From NCBI RefSeq assembly GCF_003584685.1, contig NZ_AP018549.1, forward strand, positions 1,674,001 to 1,738,000: 64,000 nt of DNA, read 5' to 3'. Below are positions 21,701-29,069 of this stretch, piece after piece (position 1 is the stretch's first letter; each line of letters starts with the position of its first letter). This stretch comes from Lactobacillus paragasseri (lineage in GTDB: Bacteria; Bacillota; Bacilli; Lactobacillales; Lactobacillaceae). Below the pieces are notes generated by a model that worked only from the letters and a program-made list of their open reading frames with translations, was not told the origin of the DNA and did not search any database. Both the position numbers and the translations under genes were made by a program.

Positions 21701-22717
21701 GTTATTTGAAGTACTGTTATTAGCAGCTAAAGTCGTTGATCCGTTAAGGAAGTTAACATTATTAGCTTGAATCAAGGCATTCCCAGTTGTATTTGAACTA
21801 GTTAAATTGCCTTGCAAATTATTCTTACCCTCGAAGTTAACATTAGTACCTTTATTATTAAGGAGTTGACCTGAGTCTTGACTCGTAGTAACGCCGTTAA
21901 AGGTAATTGCATCATTATTAGCAGCAGAATTCTTAAACCAGAATGGGCCATAACCACTAACAGTTTGCAAACTTAGGTCTTTTAAGACTACGTTCCAGCT
22001 ATGACTAGCAGTGCTTGCTCCTTGATCATAGTGCGTATTGTCACCTAAGCTAATGTAGCGATTGCCCATGTCTAAACCATATTGATTTTGACCATCAATG
22101 GTAACTTGACGCGCACTACCATAATTATTAATTGTTTGGTAAGTATTATTACTCAAGTTAGTATTACTAAAGTCAATATTTTGATTTAATTTAATTGTAT
22201 TTACGTTAGCATCTTGTAATGCATTGATGAATTGAGAATAATCACTAACTGATTGTTCTTGATTATTTGATGTGTTTTGAGCTTGAGTAATTGAGTTTGT
22301 CTGAACAGTAGACTTTACTTGCTTAGTTGCAGCTGTTTTTGCTACAGCGTTAGTGTTAGTAGTTTGCTTTACAGACTCATTTTTATTAGTTTGAACCTTA
22401 TTATCAGAAACTACCTCTTTCTTTTGTACATTAGTCGTTTCTGCAGTTCTATTAGTGTCTAAAGTAATGTTTTGATTATTAGTTTGATTTTTAACTAGGC
22501 CTGGGGCTTCTTTGGAAGCTTTTGCAGTATTAGTAACATTTACTTGATTTGGATTTAAGGTATCAGCTTTTACGCTTTTACTACCTGCACCAAGACCGAA
22601 AATAGTAAAGCCAATTAAAACTGAAGCAGCTCCCACTGAAAATTTTCTAATTGAGAAACGCTCTTTTTTATTTTCCATCTTCCGAATTTTTTCTTGATAA
22701 TTATTCTTAGATAACAT
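15731..22717 (-). CDS. Giant LPXTG-anchored mucus-binding-type adhesin (2328 aa)
   Basis: A YSIRK export signal (RFSIRKFSVGAASVLIG) is at residues ~20-50 and a sortase motif LPQTG at 2292-2296, followed by a hydrophobic segment and a basic tail (DRKKRQK), so the protein is covalently wall-anchored. After a Gln/Asn/Thr-rich stretch, residues ~160-690 resemble a beta-helix with repeated short Asn-rich turns. Next come Rib/YPDG-like domains, then MucBP-type units (VTVSYQFYDTVDKKNVGNP region). The C-terminus has three YPDG domains, two of them 81 residues long and almost identical. Start ATG 22717 has GGAGGAG. Likely role is binding mucus or epithelium, inferred from family. The frame is intact throughout, unlike the adhesin at the left edge. 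Confidence 0.93.
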   Translation of the reverse strand: MLSKNNYQEKIRKMENKKERFSIRKFSVGAASVLIGFTIFGLGAGSKSVKADTLNPNQVNVTNTAKASKEAPGLVKNQTNNQNITLDTNRTAETTNVQKKEVVSDNKVQTNKNESVKQTTNTNAVAKTAATKQVKSTVQTNSITQAQNTSNNQEQSVSDYSQFINALQDANVNTIKLNQNIDFSNTNLSNNTYQTINNYGSARQVTIDGQNQYGLDMGNRYISLGDNTHYDQGASTASHSWNVVLKDLSLQTVSGYGPFWFKNSAANNDAITFNGVTTSQDSGQLLNNKGTNVNFEGKNNLQGNLTSSNTTGNALIQANNVNFLNGSTTLAANNSTSNNLSNINVSGNVVVSNGTTVDFNSANTSNMAGITIPNGAGAGNQTIDNATSGVVRLMPNAKVTMELGSGSSMGIMNASDLDLQENSSLKVTTSKMNTTGWRSAALIGLDYDGKTADSTVRVGQNALLSIIRTKVTDSDSPLLAMGPKDGLGATYHLDVNGGSLDLEDSSYSSYLPDTYTLTKGSYRNGWPAILTMWGSSSQNYINFTNAKLVNLQRTAANKPGYLIKTDGAGDVANQQTHIVINSADSNYNTPLTMVPAGASDPVTWNIKYLNNTSQGGDFAYAFRSHKQYGAWNQPGSEYMIDSVNADTPAKGVNEVILTANPSETGSNSFSDGSVVPEGTETAASNALNSFINHFSWWNASGVKFGSELQTNNQYTPSYKPVSVEQGKTATTDPTFTNKIGEVITTPDGTHFAGTEATPTWSKIDPSTGRVTLTPTTSTTPGAYNIPVTITYADGSKQNANVPVVVTKGTQTVIWNNDNATVVTISRANANAHETSDNSQVISASGMITSVQSYSIDQNHQIATTPTTITNYTADWENTPNTVVETATAAGKNIANNVIDITIDGKTDKTNPFDIDAKGAGAKTLAEPIDILAGSDLTSSQFKALVQNNIPDSEIQSTAWQTKPVQDQGGVIRITFNDKDAQGQNTYLDINIPASSINVTTEEKDSEKYHITYPHLNVERPDSGQNTGSVNPTIPADMPNDEVSNYRIGTFTAPTGVTVDVDQTTGKVTETVDSNAQLGSFNVPVVVTFKDGSSKIVNVPASVTGMDHEHNTYYGDQTMTSFTAPVASVHKTSVDFTPSVNDSAISTIKFYSDWNGTGNSASDYKKITTYKLSTDGKNYVNEKDANDKFAASAFTYSWITNLPGVSAPNTNVSNFANGSADTLYQLANGQVNPAEQTTTGESLPGNSKWRYNFKINDADVVSKLGLGVNAYNNWLNNYFNFYGATTGSTLNFKQNSNISDLTQEQYRTLINVNSLGREGWNGQNTNSNAPEVLAYIPGTDNSKLFSMSWAPNEMPSTKEVANNVPGTVRIMFNDGTYLDVKANINVEKDGNSGKPDDQKTSFNQQVSYQYDGKEVAAYTIGNIAKGSSLSAEQLKNIINSNLPANYSIVDGYSYPAAESNITSQPAVLVVPVTQSKQQHDDSDYNATVIVKYIDAETNTPMQTKNGKDKLTFNFNKNQGLKASTLKADIDSEVPTNWKVDPSFVYPVDQTTDNTIIVPLVHGTKDITPTTPGVDPTDPKYKGMFTSVSRKIYQTKPGKAEQLIATQTVNFGRNGVEDLVTGEVTGTGAWEVGKIENNKFVLGGEAEYPTAAVEQISGYDSYVNGTKATEIQSASAIENGKPVDGEAVHITYQQSETPVADVTVSYQFYDTVDKKNVGNPIVVSGKPGVNVKTNLTIPAGYKLAAGQTLPENVVIPAKNEAVVINLVHETKDITPTTPGVNPTDHKYKDMFTSVNRDIYQTKPGKAEQLIATQAVNFGRNGVEDLVTGEVTGTGAWEVGKIENNKFVLGGEAEYPAAAVEQISSYDSYVNGTKATEIQSASAIENGTPVNGQAVHITYQKSNTVTPTPYDPNNKDMNKDVVRTITVNKVDGTTETIVQTVHFVRGGEGENVEADTPWTVGVKDGNTWKSTGATEGTWPEYNVPQVTDYTSTVDGKDAKVVLADKNVNANTPNTNVVVAYTKTTTPTDADKYTPEGQDVHTTPGVVPPAEKGIKNKDDMPSGTKYTWEKTPDVTKPGKTTGTVIVTYPDGSKDKVDVPVIIDNPTTPSDADKYTPEGQDVHTTPGVVPPAEKGIKNKDDMPDGTKYTWEKTPDVTKPGKTTGTVIVTYPDGSKDKVNVTVIIGTNHVTPEPQPIHTTPGVVPNPSEGIKNKNDMPEGTKYTWKEVPNVSTIGEHTGVVTVTYPDGSSVDVTVKVYVDATGISDNNGGKTTETNSETNTAKAATVNENHHAEKNTLPQTGAKSENTAGILGLAIAAVGSLFGLGVDRKKRQK
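16160..16645 (-). repeat. Two tandem 243-bp YPDG-domain repeats in the adhesin
   Basis: Residues 2025-2105 and 2106-2186 (16403-16645 and 16160-16402) both begin DADKYTPEGQ and are nearly identical at DNA level over most of their length, indicating recent duplication. A diverged third unit follows. Confidence 0.9.
17026..18040 (-). repeat. Two ~400-bp near-identical repeats flanking a MucBP unit
   Basis: Segments 17026-17422 and 17644-18040 are offset by exactly 618 bp and encode the same block from DITPTTPGV to AVHITYQ with few differences. This is a recombination-prone duplication. Confidence 0.85.
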
Positions 22718-22759
22718 TATTGAATCTCCTCCGTCAATTCTACAGACCTTTCAGTGTTA

Positions 22760-22788
22760 ACTATAGTTCTTCTTTTTATAATATTCAA
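22760..22788 (-). promoter_or_regulatory. Likely promoter of the large adhesin
   Basis: -35 TTGAAT (22783-22788), 17-bp spacer, -10 TATAGT (22760-22765), about 43 bp upstream of the start codon. Confidence 0.55.
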
Positions 22789-23051
22789 GGATTTAATAAC
22801 GTATATTGTTTAATGCAGAACTATAAATTACGCTCTAAATATCAATAGCAGAAATTAACAGAAAATCAATATGCTATTCAGTTATTTTATGCTTAAAATC
22901 CTTGTTATAGCATAGTGTTTATACGTATAAGCATTTTATTATTGAATAGACAATTCAAAATAAAATATTGTATTTTCATTTGCAAAATATTAATTAATAT
23001 TAGCTAGGGTATAAACACCTGTTATTTTAAAACAAAAAAATAAAAATAATT

Positions 23052-23080
23052 AAAAAAGGAGCCGTATACTACACGACTCC
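23052..23080 (-). terminator. Terminator after efp
   Basis: GGAGTCGT / ACGGCTCC stem (one G-T pair) followed by T6 on the minus strand. Confidence 0.8.
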
Positions 23081-23094
23081 CTCTTTAAATCTCT

Positions 23095-23667
23095 TTATCT
23101 ACTAATACTATCAGCACGGCCTTTATAATCACCGTTTTCAGTTCCGATGATTAATTCTTCGCCTTCTTTAATAAAATCTGGCACAGTTACAACTAAACCA
23201 GTATCCATCGTTGCAGGTTTACCACCGCCAGCAGCAGTTGCACCCTTGATTTCTGGTTGAGTTTCCTTAACAGTCATTTTTACAGTAGATGGTAAGTTAA
23301 TTCCGATCAATTTACCTTCATCAGTAAACTTAAGATCAACATCAATATTAGGCATTAAGAACTTAGCTTCTGCTGCAAGGTGTTCCTTGGGAATTAGATA
23401 TTGTTCATAAGTATCAGTATCCATAAAGATAAAGTTAGCATCATCATCATAAAGGTATTGTGCCTTCTTTAAAGCAACGTTAACTAACTCCACCTTCTCA
23501 CTTGGACGCATTGTTTTGTGAACAACAGCTCCACTCATCACGTCACGTAAATCCATTTGCATAACCGTGTTACCCTTACCAGGCTTGTGGTGGTTACTCT
23601 TTAGTACTTCAATTAACTTACCATCTTGGCTAAAAATCATACCCTTTTTTAATTCGATTGCTTGCAT
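23095..23667 (-). CDS. efp: Translation elongation factor P
   Basis: A 190-residue EF-P with KOW-like N-domain and two OB domains. The tip loop reads HHKPGKGNT, so the modified position is a lysine (Lys32), the usual state in Firmicutes; the C-terminal EF-P signature region GLVVTVPDFIKEGEELIIGT is present. EF-P helps ribosomes pass consecutive prolines, which is relevant to the Pro-Pro-Pro leader peptide at 47533. It starts 9 bp after the pantothenate kinase stop and is probably co-transcribed with it. Lysine-modifying enzymes are not in the window. Confidence 0.95.
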   Translation of the reverse strand: MQAIELKKGMIFSQDGKLIEVLKSNHHKPGKGNTVMQMDLRDVMSGAVVHKTMRPSEKVELVNVALKKAQYLYDDDANFIFMDTDTYEQYLIPKEHLAAEAKFLMPNIDVDLKFTDEGKLIGINLPSTVKMTVKETQPEIKGATAAGGGKPATMDTGLVVTVPDFIKEGEELIIGTENGDYKGRADSISR

Positions 23668-23676
23668 GTTTTCTCC

Positions 23677-24528
23677 CTAAAATTTTCTAATATACATATC
23701 GCTGATCTCATGATTACCATACTTTTTAATAATCATATCAGCTCTCTTCTTAGTTGGTTCGATATAGTCATGTAAATTCTTCAAGTTAACATCACGCCAG
23801 ACTCTTTTGGCAAAATTATCTGCTTGTTCAAGCGGGACGTTAGCCCACTTATAAAAGAAATTATCTGGATTATTGCGATTAATCTCGAGCATTAAATGGT
23901 AGCGATCAAGATACCATTTCTCTAAGTCTTCTTCGCTTGCATCCAGATAAATTACATAATCAAAAAAGTCACTTGGGGGAGCTTGCCCGTCTGGAGGCAC
24001 CTCCAGCAGGTTAATTCCCTCAACTACCAAGATATCAGGAACGCTGACATACCCCAATTCATTAGGCACCAGATCAGAAATTTCCTGCGAGTATAGTCTA
24101 TATGGTACTCTTTCTTTACCAGCTTTAACGCTTGCTAAAAAAGTATAAAAGGCATCCCAGTTAAATGACGATGGGAAGCCCTTTTGATCCATTAAGTTTT
24201 TAGCTTTAAGTTCTGCATTCGACATTAAAAAACCATCAGCAGAAACTTGGGCAATTGTTTTATCTGGTTCAAGGCGTTCGAACAAGCGAGTTATTTTCTT
24301 TGCAAAAGTAGATTTTCCTACAGCAACAGACCCAGTTACTCCGATGATAAAAGGTATTTTTTGCCATTTTTCGTTATAAAAGGTCTGCTTAGTGCGATAG
24401 ATTGCATTTTTTTGGCTCATATTGTACTGAAGATTCTTCATCATGAAAATCTCCGCACTAAATTCATCGCTTGGAGGGATTAGTGTCTGCCACTTTTCAG
24501 ATGTCAGATGTGTAAATTGCTCTTGCAT
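23677..24528 (-). CDS. coaA: Type I pantothenate kinase
   Basis: A 283-residue P-loop kinase that phosphorylates pantothenate, the first step of coenzyme A synthesis. Walker A GVTGSVAVGKST lies near residue 63; family landmarks follow: SADGFLMSNAEL, QKGFPSSFNWDAF, PYRLYSQEISDLVP, DILVVEGINLL and the WYLDRY helix. Somewhat shorter than the E. coli enzyme (316), mostly at the N-terminus. Start ATG 24528 has AAGGAAGG upstream. It forms a two-gene unit with efp. Confidence 0.92.
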   Translation of the reverse strand: MQEQFTHLTSEKWQTLIPPSDEFSAEIFMMKNLQYNMSQKNAIYRTKQTFYNEKWQKIPFIIGVTGSVAVGKSTFAKKITRLFERLEPDKTIAQVSADGFLMSNAELKAKNLMDQKGFPSSFNWDAFYTFLASVKAGKERVPYRLYSQEISDLVPNELGYVSVPDILVVEGINLLEVPPDGQAPPSDFFDYVIYLDASEEDLEKWYLDRYHLMLEINRNNPDNFFYKWANVPLEQADNFAKRVWRDVNLKNLHDYIEPTKKRADMIIKKYGNHEISDMYIRKF

Positions 24529-24616
24529 AAAAAGCCGCCTTCCTTCTGCCTTGTTCCTAGTATTTTTACATTGTTCAGCCTATCATATATATTGAGAGAA
24601 AGAAAAGAAGATATCT

Positions 24617-25189
24617 ATGAAAAAATTAATTCTTTTTGGTGATTCCCTACTTGCAGGCTATATTGATGGACGCGCAACTAATATTGTAACTCAAGGACTG
24701 CAAGAAAAATTACCTAAATTTACAATTATTAATAATTCTGTACCTGGGACAACTACTGAAGAGGCAATTGATTTTTATGAGTTACGAATCAAACCTTTTA
24801 AGTATGATCTAGTTATTCTGGCCCTAGGCACTAACGACGCCAACATGCAGTTTGGTTTGAGCGCTGGACGATATGCGCATAACTTACAAGTATTGGTCGA
24901 TTTAATTGGGGCTGATAAAACATTATTAATGGGACCTTCCTATACTAATTGGAAAATTGCTCAAGATCAAGCTTGGCCTAAAACTTTGCAATTTGAATTA
25001 GTTGCTCAAGAATGCCATGTTGAAAATAAAATTCCATTCTTAAATTTTGCCAAAGTAATGCGGCAGACTGGTCACCCTAACAAGCTACTGCAGAAAGACG
25101 GAATTCATCTAAATAAAGCAGGAAATAAGTTATTAATTGAACGATTAGCAGATCTAGTTGAAGAAAAAGAAATGGTTACTGCATCGTAA
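24617..25189 (+). CDS. SGNH/GDSL-family hydrolase
   Basis: A 190-residue esterase-type hydrolase. The four SGNH blocks are visible: GDSLLAGY (catalytic Ser10), the glycine block near PGTT, LGTNDAN (Asn oxyanion residue), and DGIHLN with the catalytic Asp/His pair near the C-terminus. No signal peptide, so it should act in the cytosol on small acyl or acetyl esters; the substrate is unknown. It is divergent from coaA and ends at a strong terminator. Confidence 0.9.
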   Translation: MKKLILFGDSLLAGYIDGRATNIVTQGLQEKLPKFTIINNSVPGTTTEEAIDFYELRIKPFKYDLVILALGTNDANMQFGLSAGRYAHNLQVLVDLIGADKTLLMGPSYTNWKIAQDQAWPKTLQFELVAQECHVENKIPFLNFAKVMRQTGHPNKLLQKDGIHLNKAGNKLLIERLADLVEEKEMVTAS

Positions 25190-25220
25190 AAAAGCATCCC
25201 ATTGTTGGGATGCTCTTTTG
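25190..25220. terminator. Bidirectional terminator
   Basis: AAAAAGCATCCCA / TGGGATGCTCTTTT hairpin between convergent genes. Confidence 0.9.
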
Positions 25221-25233
25221 TACTCCGGATATT

Positions 25234-26556
25234 TTATTCAGTTACTTCTTGCTTTCTTAATTCATTTTGTTCAGCAACTCTAAAGAATGGTAAATAAATA
25301 AAAATACCGATAATGATTAAAATCACTTCAAAAATAATATTTCTCCAATCCATTGAACTCATATATGCCTGGAAGAAAAACGGTGTAAATGAAGGATCTA
25401 CAATATACCCCATTCCAATCCAGTGTAAACTTTCAGCAATATAAGTAAGAATAATATTAATAATTGGAGCAATCAAAAATGGAATACCTAAAATAGGGTT
25501 AAAACAAATTGGTGTACCAAAAATTACTGGTTCATTAATACTACAAATTCCAGGAATAATTGATAGCTTACCTAATGCACGATATTTTTCTACCTTACTT
25601 CTCATCATTAGAATTACTAAAGCAAGTGAATTACCAGATCCACCTAAAACAGCAATTCTAAACATCTGTAAATTCATTAAATGAGTAGGTGCTAATCCCT
25701 TTGCTACTAAAGCAGCATTAGCACCGGTAGCTGCAATACCAGTTGCAAAGACAATTGGAAAAATTACATTACTTCCGTTAACACCAATTAACCATAATAG
25801 ATTTCCTAAAGTTACGATCAAAATATAACCCCATAAGCTATTAGCCAAAAATGTAGCTGGAGTCAAACACTTCATAATGAAGGTAGTAAAATCAGCATGC
25901 GTTAAGCTGACTAAAATTAAATTAGCACCATAGAAAATAAAGATATTTGCTAATAGCGGTACTAAGGAATTAATAAAGTTGGCAACCATTGGGGGAATCG
26001 ATGCTGGCAACTTTATCTTTAACTTACTCTTTTCAATCCCGCGGTCAATTTCGACAGCTAATAATCCAATGATAATTGCAACAAATAGTCCATTTGTTCC
26101 TAAATTATTGAGACTAATCTTATTATTCTTATCAACAGTAGTTGCAACCATTAAAAAGGTAACTAATGAGATCATCCCATCAGTAGCAGGATGAAGCCTA
26201 CGATATGACTTACTTAATTCATATGCAATACCAAAAGCACAAATCATACCAAAGATTCCCATAGTCATATTGTATGGGATAGTTATTTGAGCATAATGTG
26301 CGACAGCCCAATATTTCCAACCAGCAAGCCATTGCATAAAAATATTAGCTGTTCGTGGATTATATCTATCAAGTACAATTGGTGGGTTAGCAACAATTAA
26401 GAAGAATGAACCAATTACCAAAAATGGCAATCCGAAAAGCATACCATTTGATATAGCTTGTAGATGCTTTTCATTTCCAAGTTTTTGTCCAATAGGCGTT
26501 AAAACTTTATCCAATTTAGTAATCAGTGAATCTTTTTTAGCAGCAGTTTCAGCCAT
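25234..26556 (-). CDS. PTS EIIC, lactose/cellobiose family
   Basis: A 440-residue membrane permease domain of the Lac/Cel PTS family, with about ten membrane segments, the NSLWGYILIVTLGNLLWLIGVNG region and the INEPVIFGTPI motif typical of EIIC substrate sites. No EIIA or EIIB is encoded nearby, so it must borrow these from another locus. It lies 40 bp downstream of the RarA-C-like gene, with its own AGGTGA ribosome-binding site, and the pair is divergent from an RpiR regulator. Sugar identity is unknown. Confidence 0.88.
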   Translation of the reverse strand: MAETAAKKDSLITKLDKVLTPIGQKLGNEKHLQAISNGMLFGLPFLVIGSFFLIVANPPIVLDRYNPRTANIFMQWLAGWKYWAVAHYAQITIPYNMTMGIFGMICAFGIAYELSKSYRRLHPATDGMISLVTFLMVATTVDKNNKISLNNLGTNGLFVAIIIGLLAVEIDRGIEKSKLKIKLPASIPPMVANFINSLVPLLANIFIFYGANLILVSLTHADFTTFIMKCLTPATFLANSLWGYILIVTLGNLLWLIGVNGSNVIFPIVFATGIAATGANAALVAKGLAPTHLMNLQMFRIAVLGGSGNSLALVILMMRSKVEKYRALGKLSIIPGICSINEPVIFGTPICFNPILGIPFLIAPIINIILTYIAESLHWIGMGYIVDPSFTPFFFQAYMSSMDWRNIIFEVILIIIGIFIYLPFFRVAEQNELRKQEVTE

Positions 26557-26595
26557 TAGAGATCACCTATTTTCCTTACTAAAGATAAATACAAC

Positions 26596-27252
26596 TTAAA
26601 TTTGATATGGATTGAACTTGAAAGCATTAGGTATAACCTTACTGTCATCCCAATTTTCTCTAATTTTGTGGTATTCGTCCCAATAGTCATTGTCCACTTT
26701 TAATTGTGGAGTAACCTTAGAATCGACTTCTAGAAAATGCATACTTCCTCTTCCCATCTTTTTGCCACGAGTGGTGTGCTTGTCTAATGCATAATCTGGA
26801 ATTTCAGGAACATAACCTAGAGCAAAGTTCTTAATAATGATATTCTTAAGTAAATCAGAAGACCGATCCTTAGTTGATTCACATAAGTAACGAATTGCAT
26901 GAACAAACATCATGGCACGATCCGGCTCATTGTAACTAAAGTTTTGTCTCATTTGATTTAGACTATTAATCAAAATTGGAGCTTGTGGATTTCCCATTCC
27001 TATATCTTCAACTGAAATAGCTTGAAGTCTACGCCATAGTTTTTCTTCCATTTGCGGAGAAGAAATATACATTTCATAAGCAAATTCACATGCTGCTCGT
27101 TCTTTGCCTTTTCTGATTGATTTTTGCAATGCAGAGATAACTTCATCAGCTGCTAATCCATTTCTAGTCCTAGTTCTGGCCCATGGATCAGCTAAAAATT
27201 CCTTATCTCTATTTTGTGGTACTTCATTTTTCTTAATATCTTTTTCTGACAT
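26596..27252 (-). CDS. Stand-alone RarA/MgsA C-terminal-domain-like protein
   Basis: A 218-residue protein resembling the C-terminal half of the replication-associated AAA+ ATPase RarA: DEVISALQKSIRKG and RRLQAISVEDIGMGNPQA match the RarA segments written AIKSIRGSD and RRLVRIASEDIGLADPQA in my memory of the family. The P-loop ATPase motor is entirely absent. The tail (HTTRGKKMGRGSMHFLE) contains a conserved-looking Arg/Gly motif. ATG 27252 has AGAAGGA upstream; the TTG at 27270 would start inside that site. It is first in an operon with PTS EIIC and divergent from an RpiR regulator by only 34 bp. Function unknown; a metabolic role is suggested only by the neighbours. Confidence 0.7.
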   Translation of the reverse strand: MSEKDIKKNEVPQNRDKEFLADPWARTRTRNGLAADEVISALQKSIRKGKERAACEFAYEMYISSPQMEEKLWRRLQAISVEDIGMGNPQAPILINSLNQMRQNFSYNEPDRAMMFVHAIRYLCESTKDRSSDLLKNIIIKNFALGYVPEIPDYALDKHTTRGKKMGRGSMHFLEVDSKVTPQLKVDNDYWDEYHKIRENWDDSKVIPNAFKFNPYQI

Positions 27253-27286
27253 CGTGAGTCCTTCTTTCAATATATAGGAGAAAACA

Positions 27287-27970
27287 ATGAATATTCAAAC
27301 TATTAGCGAAAAGTTTCAACTGAATACTGATGAACAAAAAATATTAATTTATATGAATCAACACCGTAATGAAATTAAAAATATCAATATTCGTGAACTC
27401 GCTAAACGAACATTTACATCTCCTAGCTTTATCGTTAAGACCTGTAAAAAGATGAAGCTTTCAGGATATTCAGAATTGGTCTTTCTAATTGCAGATGCGC
27501 CAAATTTTCCTAATAATACTGAAAACGACTTAAAAGTAGAGTCATACGTAAAGCCTTTTTCCAACTTGATGGATAAGCATAAAGACTCAATGATCATGAT
27601 ATTGGGCAGTGGATACTCTCAAAATATTGCTAATTACATGAGTGAATATCTTAATTTGAATGGCTTTCGTTGTACATCCAATTCGCATCTTGAGATGCTT
27701 AGAAAGCATAAGAATACTTTAATAATTATCATCAGCAATTCTGGAGAAACAAAGCGATTAGCTGAACTTTGCATACAAGCTCAGAAAAATAATCGTGATG
27801 TTATTTCCTTTACAGGAGATAAGAACTCAACAATTGCAAAACACTCAACGCTTGCAATAAGCTCAGATACTTTTAACCCCACTTCTTTTGACAGCCATTA
27901 CCCTCAGCTGTTTTTTGGTCTAACACTCATCTATTTTGAATTATTAATGAGTAACTTTTTGTCTAATTAG
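27287..27970 (+). CDS. MurR/RpiR-family transcriptional regulator
   Basis: A 227-residue regulator with an N-terminal HTH of the RpiR type (about residues 1-75, including RELAKRTFTSPSFIVKTCKK) and a C-terminal SIS domain (about 100-220, with ILGSGYSQNIANYM and IISNSGETKRL) that senses a sugar phosphate. It is divergent from the RarA-C-like/PTS-EIIC pair and likely controls it. Start ATG 27287 has AGGAGA. The N-terminal region is a little shorter than in the other RpiR protein of this window. Confidence 0.88.
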   Translation: MNIQTISEKFQLNTDEQKILIYMNQHRNEIKNINIRELAKRTFTSPSFIVKTCKKMKLSGYSELVFLIADAPNFPNNTENDLKVESYVKPFSNLMDKHKDSMIMILGSGYSQNIANYMSEYLNLNGFRCTSNSHLEMLRKHKNTLIIIISNSGETKRLAELCIQAQKNNRDVISFTGDKNSTIAKHSTLAISSDTFNPTSFDSHYPQLFFGLTLIYFELLMSNFLSN

Positions 27971-28078
27971 GTACCTTCTTAAGACAATTCTTATACTACT
28001 TTGGTTTTTAACAATTTTGAATACTTTTCCTTGTTTTGAAAACATGTTTCCATTTTAAAAAACATTTTTATTCAGGCA

Positions 28079-28113
28079 TCAAAAAAGGCATCCCTAACGG
28101 GATGCTTTTTTTA
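28079..28113. terminator. Bidirectional terminator
   Basis: AAAAAAGGCATCCC / GGGATGCTTTTTT hairpin between convergent genes. Confidence 0.9.
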
Positions 28114-28119
28114 CACACA

Positions 28120-28842
28120 CTACTCTACATACAAGGCTTGCTTACCTTGCTGATTATAGCTAGCTTCTATTTTCTTTAAACTTACTTTTTTATCTTTAAT
28201 GCCATAAGGATCATTTACGTAAACAATCCCCTTCTTTTTATTATATCCAGTAACCACACAAGCATGAGAAGAAGGTGTCACATTAACCTTTCCCTGCTTA
28301 GTCTGCCATGTCCGCATATCATTTACCCGGTCATATTTTAAAGTCGTAATAATCATCACTGGGTGTCCTTTAGAAACTAACTTCAACACCCTAACAAAAT
28401 CATTGCCAGTATAATTACGAATTCTCTTAGTATACTTCTTAGCAACATCATAAAGCGGCTCATTATAAACGCACCATCCTGCGTTTTCGATACTCATATA
28501 ACCAACAAAACCAACATGAGGATTACCGCGATAATCATTGCCAATAAAAGAGGAAACATGCTTAATGTTAGAAGACAATTCTAATTTACTTACATTAATA
28601 TCATAATAATTTAGGAGCATTGACAGTGACGTAACTTCACAGCCATTTGGCAGGTCCGGTAATTGCCTTTCTAAGGGGACATTCAATTTTTGCTCAGGTC
28701 TTAAAGTAAGCCAGTCATATTCATTTTGAATTTTTTCAAAATTAAGGATAATCCCAGCTACTCCAGCTGTAATCAGTATTAAAATTCCATATAAAATCTT
28801 TCGTCGACGTCGATATCTCTTTGCTCTGCTTATTCTTTTCAT
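28120..28842 (-). CDS. Secreted or membrane-anchored C39-like cysteine peptidase
   Basis: A 240-residue protein with a very basic N-terminus (KRISRAKRYRRRRK) and one membrane helix at ~15-32, leaving the rest outside the cell. The remainder fits the C39-like peptidase fold: catalytic Cys in LPNGCEVTSLSMLLNYY, His in SSHACVVTGYNK and Asp in YVNDPYG. Such single-domain proteins are common in lactobacilli; the substrate is unknown. There is no ABC transporter partner as in bacteriocin-processing C39 proteins. Start ATG 28842. Confidence 0.8.
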   Translation of the reverse strand: MKRISRAKRYRRRRKILYGILILITAGVAGIILNFEKIQNEYDWLTLRPEQKLNVPLERQLPDLPNGCEVTSLSMLLNYYDINVSKLELSSNIKHVSSFIGNDYRGNPHVGFVGYMSIENAGWCVYNEPLYDVAKKYTKRIRNYTGNDFVRVLKLVSKGHPVMIITTLKYDRVNDMRTWQTKQGKVNVTPSSHACVVTGYNKKKGIVYVNDPYGIKDKKVSLKKIEASYNQQGKQALYVE

Positions 28843-28893
28843 GCTGAATATTCTATATCAGAAATGTCAAAACGCAAATTAAGTTGGCAATGT

Positions 28894-29053
28894 AAGAATT
28901 AAATAGATTTCATTTCTTTTGTGCTTTTAGCATAAGAATTAAATTAACTTTATTTATACTCGAAATATGCAACAAGAATTAAGTTAATTTGATTTATATG
29001 CTAAAATTAAATTAAGAATTAAATTAGTTAAAATCTTGTATCAACTATTATTA
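28894..29053. repeat. Four-unit, exactly 40-bp-periodic repeat array
   Basis: AAGAATTAA starts at 28894, 28934, 28974 and 29014, exactly 40 bp apart. After this core the first three units keep a similar pattern (TTAACTTTATTTAT-like). TTTTAGCAT (28925) and ATGCTAAAA (28998) add an inverted relation. The array fills the gap before the DUF4143 ATPase gene and ends 17 bp before its start codon. It resembles iterons or a multi-site operator. Confidence 0.75.
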
Positions 29054-29069
29054 AAATTAGAGGTTAACA

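Larger units (their letters stand above)
22718..23094. other. 377-bp intergenic region, adhesin promoter region
   Basis: Very AT-rich, without an open frame. It holds the adhesin ribosome-binding site and promoter at its left side and the efp terminator at 23052-23080. I see no other structure. Confidence 0.6.

Noticed and set aside
28894-29053. Possible CRISPR array because of 40-bp regular spacing
   Set aside because: Only a ~9-25 bp core is shared, the remaining sequence is AT-rich and partly similar between units, and no cas genes are present.
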